Shown here one piece after another: positions 56,815 to 64,000 of a DNA stretch of 64,000 bases (the first letter of the stretch is position 1; each line of letters begins with the position of its first letter). Made by a program: the position numbers and the translations under genes. A model generated the notes under the pieces. The model made no database searches. It was not told where the DNA came from and was given only the letters and a program-made list of their open reading frames with translations. Source of the DNA: Alkalibacter mobilis (lineage in GTDB: Bacteria; Bacillota; Clostridia; Eubacteriales; Alkalibacteraceae); NCBI RefSeq assembly GCF_015594845.1, contig NZ_JADNRK010000004.1:1-64000 (forward strand), written 5' to 3'.

Positions 56815-58113
56815 TTACAGCAGGGTGCTGAAAGCCGCCCCTATCAAGGCTCCGTTTTCGACCTTAACTCGCTTTACATGAAACCCGAATTCATCTTTGA
56901 TCATTTTTAAGTAATTGTCAAAAATCTTCTGATATTTAGAAGAAGCGTAAAAAGTTGTTCCTTCTACTATAAGGCATACCGGTTTGTGCGGATTTTTGCC
57001 TTTACCAGTCTTCATCAGTATTGCACAAATACTTGCAGCTATATACCTGGCCGACCTTTCCAAAAGATTTTTTATCACTTCATGGGCAAACCGTCTGTCT
57101 TCGATATCCTTAAAAAATTTGTTCAAAATTCCTTTCTCATTGTCGGGGAAATCGAAAAAATCCAGGACATCCGCTGTCTGCAAAGTTTCAAGCTCCCGAA
57201 GATCATCTTTTGACACGGATTTGAAGCAGGATTCCTCTGCGGCCAGCCTTAAGATTTCCAAAACCAGGTCTCCGAGATATGCTCCGGAAAGCATCTTTTC
57301 CGTCAGTTGTTTTCCGGGATTTTCTGTCTTTTCATCTAATCGCATATCCGCAGATCCTCTCGGGAATTTATCATAGGCTCCGGATTCCAAATTTATGATA
57401 GTGAAACCGGGTTTATTTTTCAGGTCATCTTCCTTTAAGATCTCACAATTATTTTCTATATAGCACACATTCATTCCGGTTCCAAGGATCAAACAGATGA
57501 AATCGTCGTAACCAGCTCCCCAATGAGTTGCGACACCTCCCAATAATCCTGCCACCGTATCATTCAATACGGTTATATTTTTGGGTTTTCTTAGTTTATA
57601 ATTCAGCGCTTCTGCAACTTTTATACCTTCTATGTCTTTGACCTTTACTTCTTTTGTCATGGATATCATGACCGCTTCTTTATCAGGAAGGATCCTTGCC
57701 GGGTATGAAAAACAAAAACCGATCCTGTCGCTTTTTAAGATCACAGGTTCAAGAAACCCTGCGATGATCCCGAAAAATTCGTCCCTTTCGATCTCCGCTC
57801 CGTTACTTCCCGGCATTTTGTGCCTGGTAAGCTCCTCGATCGTTATAGCTTCATCATCAAAAGTTACAACGGCTTTTCTAAAATTTGTCCCCCCTGCATC
57901 TGCTGCAATTACTTGTTTTCTAGAAACCGGGATTTTCCCGGGATCCAGATAAGAAGGGATCATTTTTAAAGACGAGCCTTCATCACTTTTCAGACCTGCG
58001 GCTATTTCTTTGAGAAACTTTATGCTTTCCTCCTGAAAATCCGAAGTTCCCCAATGCATGTTATTTTTTCTTAAAAACTTATTTGCCCCACGGGCAGGAT
58101 CTTCGTTCTTCAT
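56815..58113 (-). CDS. Eukaryotic-type hexokinase
   Basis: A 432-residue hexokinase of the PF00349/PF03727 type. Motifs in order: ADAGGTNFRKAVV near residue 72 (phosphate-1), GFCFSYPARILPD near 133, VLNDTVAGLLGGVA near 180 (catalytic Asp) and LILGTGMNVCYIE near 205, then the large domain (DLRELETLQTADVLDFF). Most bacteria use ROK or Glk glucokinases instead, so this family is unusual in Firmicutes. It probably phosphorylates glucose or related hexoses. The ATG at 58113 has GGAGGG; an earlier ATG overlaps the site. Confidence 0.9.
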   Translation of the reverse strand: MKNEDPARGANKFLRKNNMHWGTSDFQEESIKFLKEIAAGLKSDEGSSLKMIPSYLDPGKIPVSRKQVIAADAGGTNFRKAVVTFDDEAITIEELTRHKMPGSNGAEIERDEFFGIIAGFLEPVILKSDRIGFCFSYPARILPDKEAVMISMTKEVKVKDIEGIKVAEALNYKLRKPKNITVLNDTVAGLLGGVATHWGAGYDDFICLILGTGMNVCYIENNCEILKEDDLKNKPGFTIINLESGAYDKFPRGSADMRLDEKTENPGKQLTEKMLSGAYLGDLVLEILRLAAEESCFKSVSKDDLRELETLQTADVLDFFDFPDNEKGILNKFFKDIEDRRFAHEVIKNLLERSARYIAASICAILMKTGKGKNPHKPVCLIVEGTTFYASSKYQKIFDNYLKMIKDEFGFHVKRVKVENGALIGAAFSTLL

Positions 58114-58215
58114 AAGGCCCTCCGCCATTATTTTGCCTAAATTTATTTTAACATAGTAAACAACTGTTTTTTATATTATTTTGAATTTTGTATCCTGGGA
58201 TACGGAAATTTCTAT

Positions 58216-58230
58216 TGATAAGTATTATCA
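58216..58230. promoter_or_regulatory. Palindrome upstream of the DUF1858-hemerythrin operon
   Basis: TGATAA-GTA-TTATCA is a perfect palindrome. TTGATA at 58215 with TAAGAT at 58239 makes a plausible promoter (spacer 18) that the palindrome overlaps. The half-sites resemble FNR TGAT/ATCA but are 7 rather than 4 bases apart. Confidence 0.45.
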
Positions 58231-58273
58231 TTAGACCATAAGATAAAATAAAATTATTTTGGAGGATTGTAAA

Positions 58274-58462
58274 ATGATAAATAAAGATATGACTATAGGT
58301 GAAGTATTGAAAGTAGACAGAACTTTGGCAGCAAAGTTGATGGAATTTGGAATGGGTTGTGTAGGTTGCCCTTCGGCTCAAGCTGAGACCCTGGCGGAAG
58401 CTGCTAGTGTTCACGGTGTCAACGCAGATGTTTTAGTTGATGCATTGAACAGTGCGGAGTAA
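58274..58462 (+). CDS. DUF1858 protein
   Basis: A 62-residue protein, [19 protein letters not shown] then [22 protein letters not shown], containing the two-cysteine motif GCVGC that is typical of DUF1858 (hybrid-cluster/redox-associated). The ATG at 58274 follows GGAGG. It starts a three-gene operon (with an unknown protein and a hemerythrin) that ends in a strong terminator. The cysteines may bind a metal or act as a redox pair. Confidence 0.87.
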   Translation: MINKDMTIGEVLKVDRTLAAKLMEFGMGCVGCPSAQAETLAEAASVHGVNADVLVDALNSAE

Positions 58463-58467
58463 TCGAT

Positions 58468-59103
58468 ATGAGCTTATTTTTAGGAAAAATCCATTACTGG
58501 CTTTACGATAAAATCAACTGGTTTGAAGCATTGGAAGTCGAATTGATAAAATTCGCCAATGAGAAAGGACTTCCGGGAGATGAATGGGCTAAAGAGCTTT
58601 ATGAAACTTACGGATATCCTGCAGGCAACAAGCCTCTTGAAGAAGTTATAGACACAAACAACATTCACGGATGGCTTCAAGACAAGATCCACAGGGCTGA
58701 AGGCAGACATGCGGCGTTGATAACCAGACTTCTGGAAAAGAATGCCGAGAACCTTGAAGGTTTGAAAGATGTATTCCAGAAGCAAGGCGCTCTAGCAGCT
58801 TCAAGATACGACGGACAAACCGATGATCCGGAAGCGCTTTTCAACGCACTTAACGATTTTCTTCTTGAAGGAATGCCCTGCGACAGAGTAAACGAAGTAA
58901 CTGTGTCCGAAGACAATGAAATAAAGTGGGTCAGGACAGTATGTCTTCACAACGATCACTGGAACAATGCAGGCGGAGACGTTAAAAATTTCTATATATT
59001 AAGAGATGAATGGACAAAAGCTTTTGTAGAGAATTTGAGCAGCAACATGACCTACAACAGACTCTCGGAAGAAACCCAGGCTATTCAGCGGAAGGGAGAG
59101 TAA
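58468..59103 (+). CDS. Conserved protein of unknown function in the hemerythrin operon
   Basis: A 211-residue soluble protein, MSLFLGKIHYWLYDKINWFE at the start, mostly helical and acidic. Histidine/aspartate-rich stretches (VCLHNDHWNNAGGD near residue 155, IHGWLQDKIHRAEGRHAAL near 65) suggest metal binding, but no family is recognised. The FLGKIHYWL opening recurs, from memory, in clostridial neighbours of hemerythrins. It lies 6 bases after DUF1858 and 4 before the hemerythrin, so it is tightly co-expressed. Confidence 0.7.
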   Translation: MSLFLGKIHYWLYDKINWFEALEVELIKFANEKGLPGDEWAKELYETYGYPAGNKPLEEVIDTNNIHGWLQDKIHRAEGRHAALITRLLEKNAENLEGLKDVFQKQGALAASRYDGQTDDPEALFNALNDFLLEGMPCDRVNEVTVSEDNEIKWVRTVCLHNDHWNNAGGDVKNFYILRDEWTKAFVENLSSNMTYNRLSEETQAIQRKGE

Positions 59104-59106
59104 AAT

Positions 59107-59655
59107 ATGAACAGTATTCAACTTATGGTAGACGAACATGTTTATGCAAAACGAATGTTGGCCGTTATAAGAAAGTACAGCTATAGATTGTTAAAAGGCG
59201 AAAACGTCGATTTAGACGATTTTCACAAGATGATAGATTTTGTAAGAAATTTCGTTGACAAGCACCACCATGGAAAAGAAGAAGACATGCTTTTCAACAG
59301 AATGGTGGAACATCTTGGTCCGGCTGCAGAAAAGCTGGTCAAAAATGGAATGCTTGTAGAACACGATCTTGGAAGACTGCACATGCAGGAACTGGAAGCT
59401 GCCATCGAAAGAGTTAAAAACGGTGACGATGAGTCCAAACTCGATATCATCGCTAACGCAGTATCCTACACTCACCTTCTGCACAGGCATATAGACAAGG
59501 AAGACGCGGTAGTGTACAAGTTTGCCGAAAACGGATTATCTGATGAGATCATGGCACAGATAAATGCCGAATGCGAAATTTTTGAAAAAGAAGCACAAGA
59601 AAAAGGAACTCAGGAAAAATATATAAAGCTTCTGGAAGAACTGGAAGCAAGATAA
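59107..59655 (+). CDS. Hemerythrin-domain protein
   Basis: A 182-residue four-helix hemerythrin/HHE protein. Iron ligands lie in DKHHHGKEEDMLFNRM near residue 50, VEHDLGRLHM near 83 and THLLHRHIDKEDAVVYKF near 120. Such di-iron proteins bind O2 or NO or store iron. It is the last gene of the operon with DUF1858 and the unknown protein and ends just before a terminator. The combination with Ric nearby suggests nitrosative or oxidative stress defence. Confidence 0.9.
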   Translation: MNSIQLMVDEHVYAKRMLAVIRKYSYRLLKGENVDLDDFHKMIDFVRNFVDKHHHGKEEDMLFNRMVEHLGPAAEKLVKNGMLVEHDLGRLHMQELEAAIERVKNGDDESKLDIIANAVSYTHLLHRHIDKEDAVVYKFAENGLSDEIMAQINAECEIFEKEAQEKGTQEKYIKLLEELEAR

Positions 59656-59701
59656 GACGCCCTTTCAAATTTCTAATTTAAAATATACCAAAACGGAGAA
59701 G

Positions 59702-59729
59702 AGTCCTCGCATGAAGCGGGGACTTTTTT
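59702..59729 (+). terminator. Rho-independent terminator of the hemerythrin operon
   Basis: AGTCCTCGC (59702-59710) pairs with GCGGGGACT (59716-59724, one G-U) over a 5-base loop and runs into TTTTTT. It lies 47 bases after the hemerythrin stop. Confidence 0.9.
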
Positions 59730-59741
59730 CTATTGTTGTGG

Positions 59742-59965
59742 AGATCCTTCACATTCGTTCAGGATGACAACCACTATGGATCGTCATTCTGACGGGATTT
59801 ATAATATACTTCGGCAGGCTCAGGATGACGGTTTATGATACTTGATGAGTTCCTTTAAATTCGATCAGGATTACACCCACTATGGATCGTCATTCTGATC
59901 GGAGCATTGCGAAGAGAAGAATCTACTTAGCTTTAAATTTTTGATAAGACAACTCGGTATGACGG
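59742..59965. repeat. Dispersed repeat cluster between convergent stress operons
   Basis: Divergent copies of the left and right forms, partly degraded, occupy the space between the two terminators of the convergent hemerythrin and DUF438 operons. This explains the 350-base gap. Confidence 0.83.
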
Positions 59966-59978
59966 GGAATTGCAGCAT

Positions 59979-60000
59979 AAAAAAAGAGGCCTGAGCCTCC
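59979..60000 (-). terminator. Rho-independent terminator of the Ric-DUF1858-DUF438 operon
   Basis: GAGGC pairs with GCCTC over CTGA and is followed by seven T residues on the minus strand, 3 bases after the DUF438 stop. Confidence 0.88.
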
Positions 60001-60002
60001 TT

Positions 60003-61220
60003 TTAATCTGCCAATCTTTTTTCCCCTTCAAGGGCTTTCAGCGGTTTGATATCCTGGCTGACTTCAACCACGCCAAGGTATTGTCCGTGTTCGTTTCTTA
60101 CTGCAAAGTATCTTATATGAACGAATTTTTCTCCCAGGTTGATCCAGAAATCTTCATGGTCCTTCTTACCAGTCTTAAGATCCTCTACGATCTGTTCCAC
60201 AATATGAACGCTTGCAGGTGGATGGCAATTACTGACCTCTCTGCCGATAATGGTCTTTGGTCTGGCAAATATCCTCTCTTTTCCCTGAGAGAAAAACTTG
60301 ACCCTGCCGTCTTTGTCTACAAAAGTTATATCTATTGGCAAAGTGTTGAGCATCGCATTCACTTCTTCAGGAAGCATGAAACCTGCATCGAATTTGACAT
60401 ATCCCTCTACCCCACTTACAGGATCAGCTTGTTCAGCCTCATCAACTTTGGGCTCCCACTTAATGTCCGGCTTGAAAAAGAAATATCCGTATTCATCGCT
60501 TTCTTCAAGTATTTTCTGCCATTCGCTGTCTTTCAAAGTGTCTATTACCATGGGAAACAGGATGTTTTCTTCCTTGAATATCATTTCTTCCACACCTGTA
60601 ACGGCCGCCTTGGCCTTCTCTATGAGTTCTTCTTTGGGATGATCGTATTGATAATGTTTTAATATGGTCCTTACGTCTTTTATAAGCTTTCTGTTGTCAT
60701 CATCGACTCCCCACATAACTTTGGGTGGAGCTGTTATATCGTATTTTTCCATGTAAGGAAACAGAAGATTTTCTTTTCTTCCATAGTGCTTGTCTATTTC
60801 CCACAAATCTGCAAAGTCATCTGCGAGATCCACCACCACCTTGTCGTTGTCTTCTTCCATCGCCTTAATATGGGGCTTGATCCTTTCTTCCAAAAGCTTT
60901 TCTATCAGCTTGTTTTCTTCCCTGAATGTATGAACGGGATGACCGGGTGTATTCTCGTCAACTGTCATCTTATGTATGTCTTCGATGGTTCCCTTGAAAA
61001 CCGATGCATGTACGTCGCAAAGTCGCTGGATCTCCTCTACCGGCATGCCTTCTACCACCAACTGAGTTTCCATCTGGGTTATTTCCGTGGCGGACACGCC
61101 TTCAAAATTTTCCTCAAATTTCTTTTTTACCTCGTCAAAGTCAGCTCCGTCGTGCAGCTGCATGATAAGTTCTTTCAAAAGTTTTTGCCTGTACTCCCTG
61201 TTATTTATGTGTTCGCTCAT
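60003..61220 (-). CDS. DUF438-hemerythrin-PAS protein
   Basis: A 405-residue multidomain protein. An N-terminal DUF438 domain (residues 10-80) is followed by a hemerythrin-like domain (about 90-225, with ENKLIEKLLEERIKPH and HYGRKENLLFPYMEKY, EENILFPMV) and a C-terminal PAS domain (about 290-395, LPIDITFVDKDGRVKFFSQGKERIFAR to YLGVVEVSQDI). The PAS probably binds a ligand or flavin-like cofactor and the hemerythrin a di-iron site. The family is common in anaerobes next to DUF1858. It is third in the ric operon. Confidence 0.9.
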   Translation of the reverse strand: MSEHINNREYRQKLLKELIMQLHDGADFDEVKKKFEENFEGVSATEITQMETQLVVEGMPVEEIQRLCDVHASVFKGTIEDIHKMTVDENTPGHPVHTFREENKLIEKLLEERIKPHIKAMEEDNDKVVVDLADDFADLWEIDKHYGRKENLLFPYMEKYDITAPPKVMWGVDDDNRKLIKDVRTILKHYQYDHPKEELIEKAKAAVTGVEEMIFKEENILFPMVIDTLKDSEWQKILEESDEYGYFFFKPDIKWEPKVDEAEQADPVSGVEGYVKFDAGFMLPEEVNAMLNTLPIDITFVDKDGRVKFFSQGKERIFARPKTIIGREVSNCHPPASVHIVEQIVEDLKTGKKDHEDFWINLGEKFVHIRYFAVRNEHGQYLGVVEVSQDIKPLKALEGEKRLAD

Positions 61221-61238
61221 AGTCCATCCCTCCGTTAT

Positions 61239-61466
61239 TTATTCTTTGATTTTAAAACCGTGTTTCTCAAAAGTTTCCTTGATCTTCTGCAAATCGATTT
61301 TTTTCATGGCGGCTCCCTTTTCAACTGTCATAAATCGTCCTACTGTAGTTATCATCTTTGGATCCGCAATGTTATCAAACCCAAGCTCCCTCATTATCTG
61401 AGGGAACTCGGGGTATAGCTTGCTTAATTCATGTACTGTCATCTTCATATCGAGTATTTTATTCAT
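61239..61466 (-). CDS. DUF1858 protein
   Basis: A 75-residue protein, MNKILDMKMTVHELSKLYPE then QIMRELGFDNIADPKMITT and a C-terminal FEKHGFKIKE. It is a DUF1858 relative without the Cys pair of the 58274 copy. It lies between ric and the DUF438 gene with gaps of 13 and 18 bases and is co-transcribed. It may be a small partner of DUF438. Confidence 0.85.
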   Translation of the reverse strand: MNKILDMKMTVHELSKLYPEFPQIMRELGFDNIADPKMITTVGRFMTVEKGAAMKKIDLQKIKETFEKHGFKIKE

Positions 61467-61479
61467 TTTGCCATTCTCC

Positions 61480-62142
61480 TTAAAGTCTTTTAAACAGGAT
61501 GTTGTTTTCTAAATGTACGTGCTGGAATATGTCTCCTTCCAACTCTTCCAGCTTGTGATAAAGCTTCTCATAACTTGGACACCCGTCAGCAGGCACGGTG
61601 TAGTCCTGGCTTAGATCTCTTAAATTTCTGAGTATTTCTCCGGCACCTTCGTGCTCGTCTTCGATTTCCTCCAAGACTTTGCCTTCATCCCTGGAATTTA
61701 GGATCCCGGGAAACAATGTTACTTCCTCTTTTATCAAGTGTTGCTCCAAATCAGCCTTCAGTGCGTGGAAATCCTTGTAGATCTCAAACAACTCCGGATG
61801 AACATCTCCGTGGGCTCTCAATACGGCGGAAGCCAATCTTGATATCTCCGGCAAGTTTGTATTTAAATAACTGTGATGAGTGTTTATGATGTGATCGATC
61901 AGTCTCTCATCACTCATTTTAGTAAAATCTTCCTGATTTTCCGTCAATTCCTGAGCCAGTGCCCTTATAGCCCCCACTACTTTATCTGCATCAACGGATT
62001 TTTCAAGAGCCGCTTCTTCCAGGCTTCTGTGTCCTCCACAGCAAAAATCGATCCTGTAACTTTTTAGAACCTCTGCGGCTTTTGGAAACTTTGCCACTAT
62101 ATCTCCCAGTGCGTCTGTCTTGTTTATTGTTATATTACTCAT
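61480..62142 (-). CDS. ric: Iron-sulfur cluster repair di-iron protein (Ric/ScdA/YtfE)
   Basis: A 220-residue repair protein. The N-terminal domain has the IDFCCGGHRSLEEAA motif near residue 31. The C-terminal hemerythrin domain has INTHHSYLNTNLPE near 88, HLIKEEVTLFPGI near 135, EDEHEGAGEILRNL near 162 and HVHLENNILFKRL at the end, holding the di-iron ligands. It repairs clusters damaged by NO or H2O2. An FNR-type box lies upstream (62205-62216). It is the first gene of the ric-DUF1858-DUF438 operon. Confidence 0.95.
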   Translation of the reverse strand: MSNITINKTDALGDIVAKFPKAAEVLKSYRIDFCCGGHRSLEEAALEKSVDADKVVGAIRALAQELTENQEDFTKMSDERLIDHIINTHHSYLNTNLPEISRLASAVLRAHGDVHPELFEIYKDFHALKADLEQHLIKEEVTLFPGILNSRDEGKVLEEIEDEHEGAGEILRNLRDLSQDYTVPADGCPSYEKLYHKLEELEGDIFQHVHLENNILFKRL

Positions 62143-62175
62143 TTTTATATCATTCCTTCCCTTTGTTATGACTTG

Positions 62176-62216
62176 ATTTTAAGGGAATTGTGAATATAAA
62201 ACTGTGATTCAAATCA
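62176..62216 (-). promoter_or_regulatory. FNR-type box and class-II promoter for ric
   Basis: TGAT-TTGA-ATCA on the minus strand (62205-62216) matches the FNR consensus core TGAT-N4-ATCA. A -10 TAAAAT lies at 62176-62181, placing the expected start near 62169 and the box centre at about -41.5, the class-II activator position. The Crp/Fnr regulator gene ends only 14 bases upstream of the box. Confidence 0.75.
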
Positions 62217-62229
62217 TGATTTCTAAAAA

Positions 62230-62934
62230 TCATTCGCTTTTTAATCGATTTTTATCCAAAATTTTGATTTTTTTATTACCTATCATTTGGATCACTCCCT
62301 CTTCCTGCAAAAGATTGAGTTTTCTGCTTACCGTTTCCCTGGTTACTCCGATATAATTTGCTATTCCCTCCCTGTTAAGGGGCAACTCGAATTGGGCGGC
62401 GGAATCTATCTGGTTTTCATCCAAAGACTTTTGTGCAAACTCCAGTAGAACCGCATTTATTCTGGAATCCACGCTTTTGGCGCCAATGTTTTCGATCATG
62501 GACTCCAGCCTGTCTATCCTGTTGACCAGTTCCTGAAGTATTTTTGAAGTGATGCCGGGATATTTTTTGATCAGTTCCTGAAAGTCTTTTTTGCTGATCA
62601 TGCAGATATCCACGGGTTCAACTGCCTTAACGTTGTACTCGGTCTTTTTATCCACAAAGAGACTTTTTTCCCCGAAGAAATCTCCCGGAAAGAAAATATG
62701 CAAAATCTGTTCCTTCCCTTCGGGAGTGTTGATATAGGCCTTTGCCCTTCCCCTGTTGATAATTATCAGACCTTGTAATTCTCCCCCCTCAAAAAACAGG
62801 TTCTCCCCTTTGTCAAAATGTTTTCTTCTGATGAGGGTCACTACACTTTCTATTTCCTTGCCGTCAAGCTTGGAAAATATGGGAACTCTCCTGGCACACA
62901 GGCTGTGACCACAGTTTATACAAGTCTCGCTCAT
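62230..62934 (-). CDS. Crp/Fnr-family regulator with FNR-type recognition helix
   Basis: A 234-residue regulator. The N-terminus CINCGHSLC holds Cys5, Cys8 and Cys13 and may bind an iron-sulfur cluster. The cyclic-nucleotide-like domain contains FFPGDFFGEKSLFVDKKTEY. The winged-helix recognition helix has GVTRETVSRKLNLL, with the E-x-x-S-R pattern that reads TGAT in FNR. It is well placed to act on the box upstream of ric, immediately downstream of its own stop. The ligand (NO, O2 or other) is not shown. Confidence 0.9.
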   Translation of the reverse strand: MSETCINCGHSLCARRVPIFSKLDGKEIESVVTLIRRKHFDKGENLFFEGGELQGLIIINRGRAKAYINTPEGKEQILHIFFPGDFFGEKSLFVDKKTEYNVKAVEPVDICMISKKDFQELIKKYPGITSKILQELVNRIDRLESMIENIGAKSVDSRINAVLLEFAQKSLDENQIDSAAQFELPLNREGIANYIGVTRETVSRKLNLLQEEGVIQMIGNKKIKILDKNRLKSE

Positions 62935-63010
62935 GTATTTTCCTTCTTTTCTTTTAGTCTTATACTTTGTTTTTATACCCTATTCCCCTATGTTTAGTCA
63001 TAAAAAGCAT

Positions 63011-63046
63011 AAAAAATTGAGCCTCCATATTTTTGGGAAGCCCAAT
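63011..63046 (-). terminator. Rho-independent terminator of the aromatic-exporter-like gene
   Basis: ATTGGGCTTCC pairs with GGAGGCTCAAT (two G-U pairs) on the minus strand and is followed by TTTTTT. It lies about 15 bases after the stop at 63061. Confidence 0.85.
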
Positions 63047-63060
63047 TGCATGTTACATAT

Positions 63061-63966
63061 TCACTTTGATTTGCATTCAGCATGAAAACTTTCGATCTCT
63101 TCCATTTTCTTTAGCATGGCCCTTGTATGATAATCGTACACGCTGTCCGTTGCCTTTTCAGTCATTATCCGCTCTTTTTTCAAGTTGAAATCCAGCTCTG
63201 CAAATCTTTTGGCATTGTCCTCGTTGACTAAGGGATTATCAGAAATTTTAGTCAATACCTTTAGGTGAGTAAAAATCGAGTCAAAATTATCCAAGACCGC
63301 TTTTCTTTTTTCGATATCCTTTTCGTGTTTCTTTCTCATGCCAACTTCGGTCCTGTAGTCTGAGATCTCATCGCTGAAAGCGTCTATTTCTTCCTTAAGT
63401 TTCTCCAAGTCGGCTTTCTCTCCATAGCAGAATACTTTCTCTACGTTTTCGTTTATCAGCTCCACAAGATTATTTGTTCGGGTGTCGAGAGTCTTCTGAA
63501 AGTCGTAGGGAAATATGAAGAAATTGACTGCTAACCCTACGCCGATACCGATCAATGTATCTATGGTCCTATTTACGGAGTACCAAAAGACCTCTTCTCC
63601 AGACATATCCAGCATTATCCCCAGAAATACAAAGGCAGCGATGATTATGGCCTTGTTCCATTTCAAGAGATTGCTCACATAGATGATGACTATTATCCCC
63701 AAACTGGTCAGCACCAGGCTCCCCGGACTCAGATATGCCAGTCCCATTCCGAGGGTGGCGCCCAAAATCGTGCCCATTATCCTGTTTTTGCCTATTTCAA
63801 CGGAATTCATTACAGAACTCTCCATGGAAAGCATTGCCGCAACGACTATAAAAAATGAGTTGTCCATTCTAAGGTATTTTCCCAACAACAGGGAGATCAA
63901 AACTGCGACACCGGTCTTGATGTTTCGCATTCCCAACCTGTAGTTTTTGAAGCTTTTATAATTCAT
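63061..63966 (-). CDS. Aromatic acid exporter/FUSC-like membrane protein
   Basis: A 301-residue protein. Five or six hydrophobic segments fill residues 18-155 (VAVLISLLLGKYLRMDNSFFIVV, then RIMGTILGATLGMGLAYL and FIFPYDF), and the C-terminal half is cytoplasmic and coiled-coil-like. The pattern fits the ArAE/FUSC family (DUF939-like) proposed to export aromatic acids; the substrate is unknown. It has its own terminator, and GGAGG precedes the ATG at 63966. Confidence 0.82.
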   Translation of the reverse strand: MNYKSFKNYRLGMRNIKTGVAVLISLLLGKYLRMDNSFFIVVAAMLSMESSVMNSVEIGKNRIMGTILGATLGMGLAYLSPGSLVLTSLGIIVIIYVSNLLKWNKAIIIAAFVFLGIMLDMSGEEVFWYSVNRTIDTLIGIGVGLAVNFFIFPYDFQKTLDTRTNNLVELINENVEKVFCYGEKADLEKLKEEIDAFSDEISDYRTEVGMRKKHEKDIEKRKAVLDNFDSIFTHLKVLTKISDNPLVNEDNAKRFAELDFNLKKERIMTEKATDSVYDYHTRAMLKKMEEIESFHAECKSK

Positions 63967-64000
63967 TTATTTCCTCCATAAAGGTAGTTCCCCAAACTTT

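Noticed and set aside
58148-58414. 88-residue ORF opposite the DUF1858 gene
   Set aside because: It overlaps the promoter and coding region of DUF1858 on the other strand, has no ribosome-binding site, and its composition is that of an antisense shadow.
62230-62934. CAP-type regulator binding cAMP
   Set aside because: The ligand-binding residues typical for CRP are not evident, while the N-terminal cysteines and the E-x-x-S-R helix fit FNR-like proteins.

Overview
The window looks like chromosome from a low-GC, Gram-positive, probably anaerobic Clostridia/Tissierellia-type bacterium. The support is the gene content: a teichoic-acid operon with tagO, tarI/tarJ and a TagGH-type exporter, two LytR-CpsA-Psr ligases, the Firmicutes order prfA-sua5-ywlE-rpiB-upp-comEB-atp, a Na+-type F-ATP synthase arranged as in Acetobacterium woodii, and a nitric-oxide/oxygen stress cluster of hemerythrins, DUF1858 proteins, DUF438 and Ric. 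The genus cannot be fixed from sequence reading alone. No rRNA, tRNA, CRISPR array, transposase or phage gene was seen.

1-24 kb, minus strand: a Wzx/Wzy-type surface-polysaccharide locus. It starts at a promoter near 23.69 kb with wzz, a BY-kinase, rmlA and rmlB, followed by a terminator. It continues with a WbuB-like glycosyltransferase and the four-gene wbpA-wbpB-wbpD-wbpE set, which predicts UDP-2,3-diacetamido-2,3-dideoxy-glucuronate. Then come four GT4 glycosyltransferases, Wzy and Wzx. A CopB-type copper ATPase interrupts the locus. Downstream lie an initiating phosphoglycosyltransferase, an epimerase/reductase, a GT2, a beta-propeller protein and a GT4 cut by the window edge.

24-40 kb: on the plus strand an LCP ligase and galE, and further on a protein resembling the Bacillus competence factor ComK. 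On the minus strand are a DUF1659/DUF2922 small-protein pair and a long wall-polymer operon (LCP, Wzm/Wzt-like exporter, three TagF/TagB-family polymerases, tarI, tarJ, galU, tagO, and a 30-residue membrane peptide whose start overlaps the end of tagO). mreB lies upstream.

40-52 kb, minus strand: the complete ATP synthase operon (atpZ, I, B, three c genes, F, H, A, G, D, C). It has two identical c genes and a fused three-hairpin c subunit that keeps the ion-binding carboxylate only in hairpin 1. Next come comEB, upp, rpiB, ywlE, sua5 and, past a repeat cluster, prfA.

53-64 kb: a split chromate-type transporter, a CBS protein, an M29 aminopeptidase, a eukaryotic-type hexokinase, the two-operon hemerythrin/DUF1858/Ric stress cluster with an FNR-type regulator and an FNR-like box, and an aromatic-acid-exporter-like membrane protein.

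Nine intergenic clusters of one bipartite inverted-repeat family (REP/MITE-like) are spread from 15.6 to 60 kb. Some have been amplified in tandem, and one splits the wbp operon.
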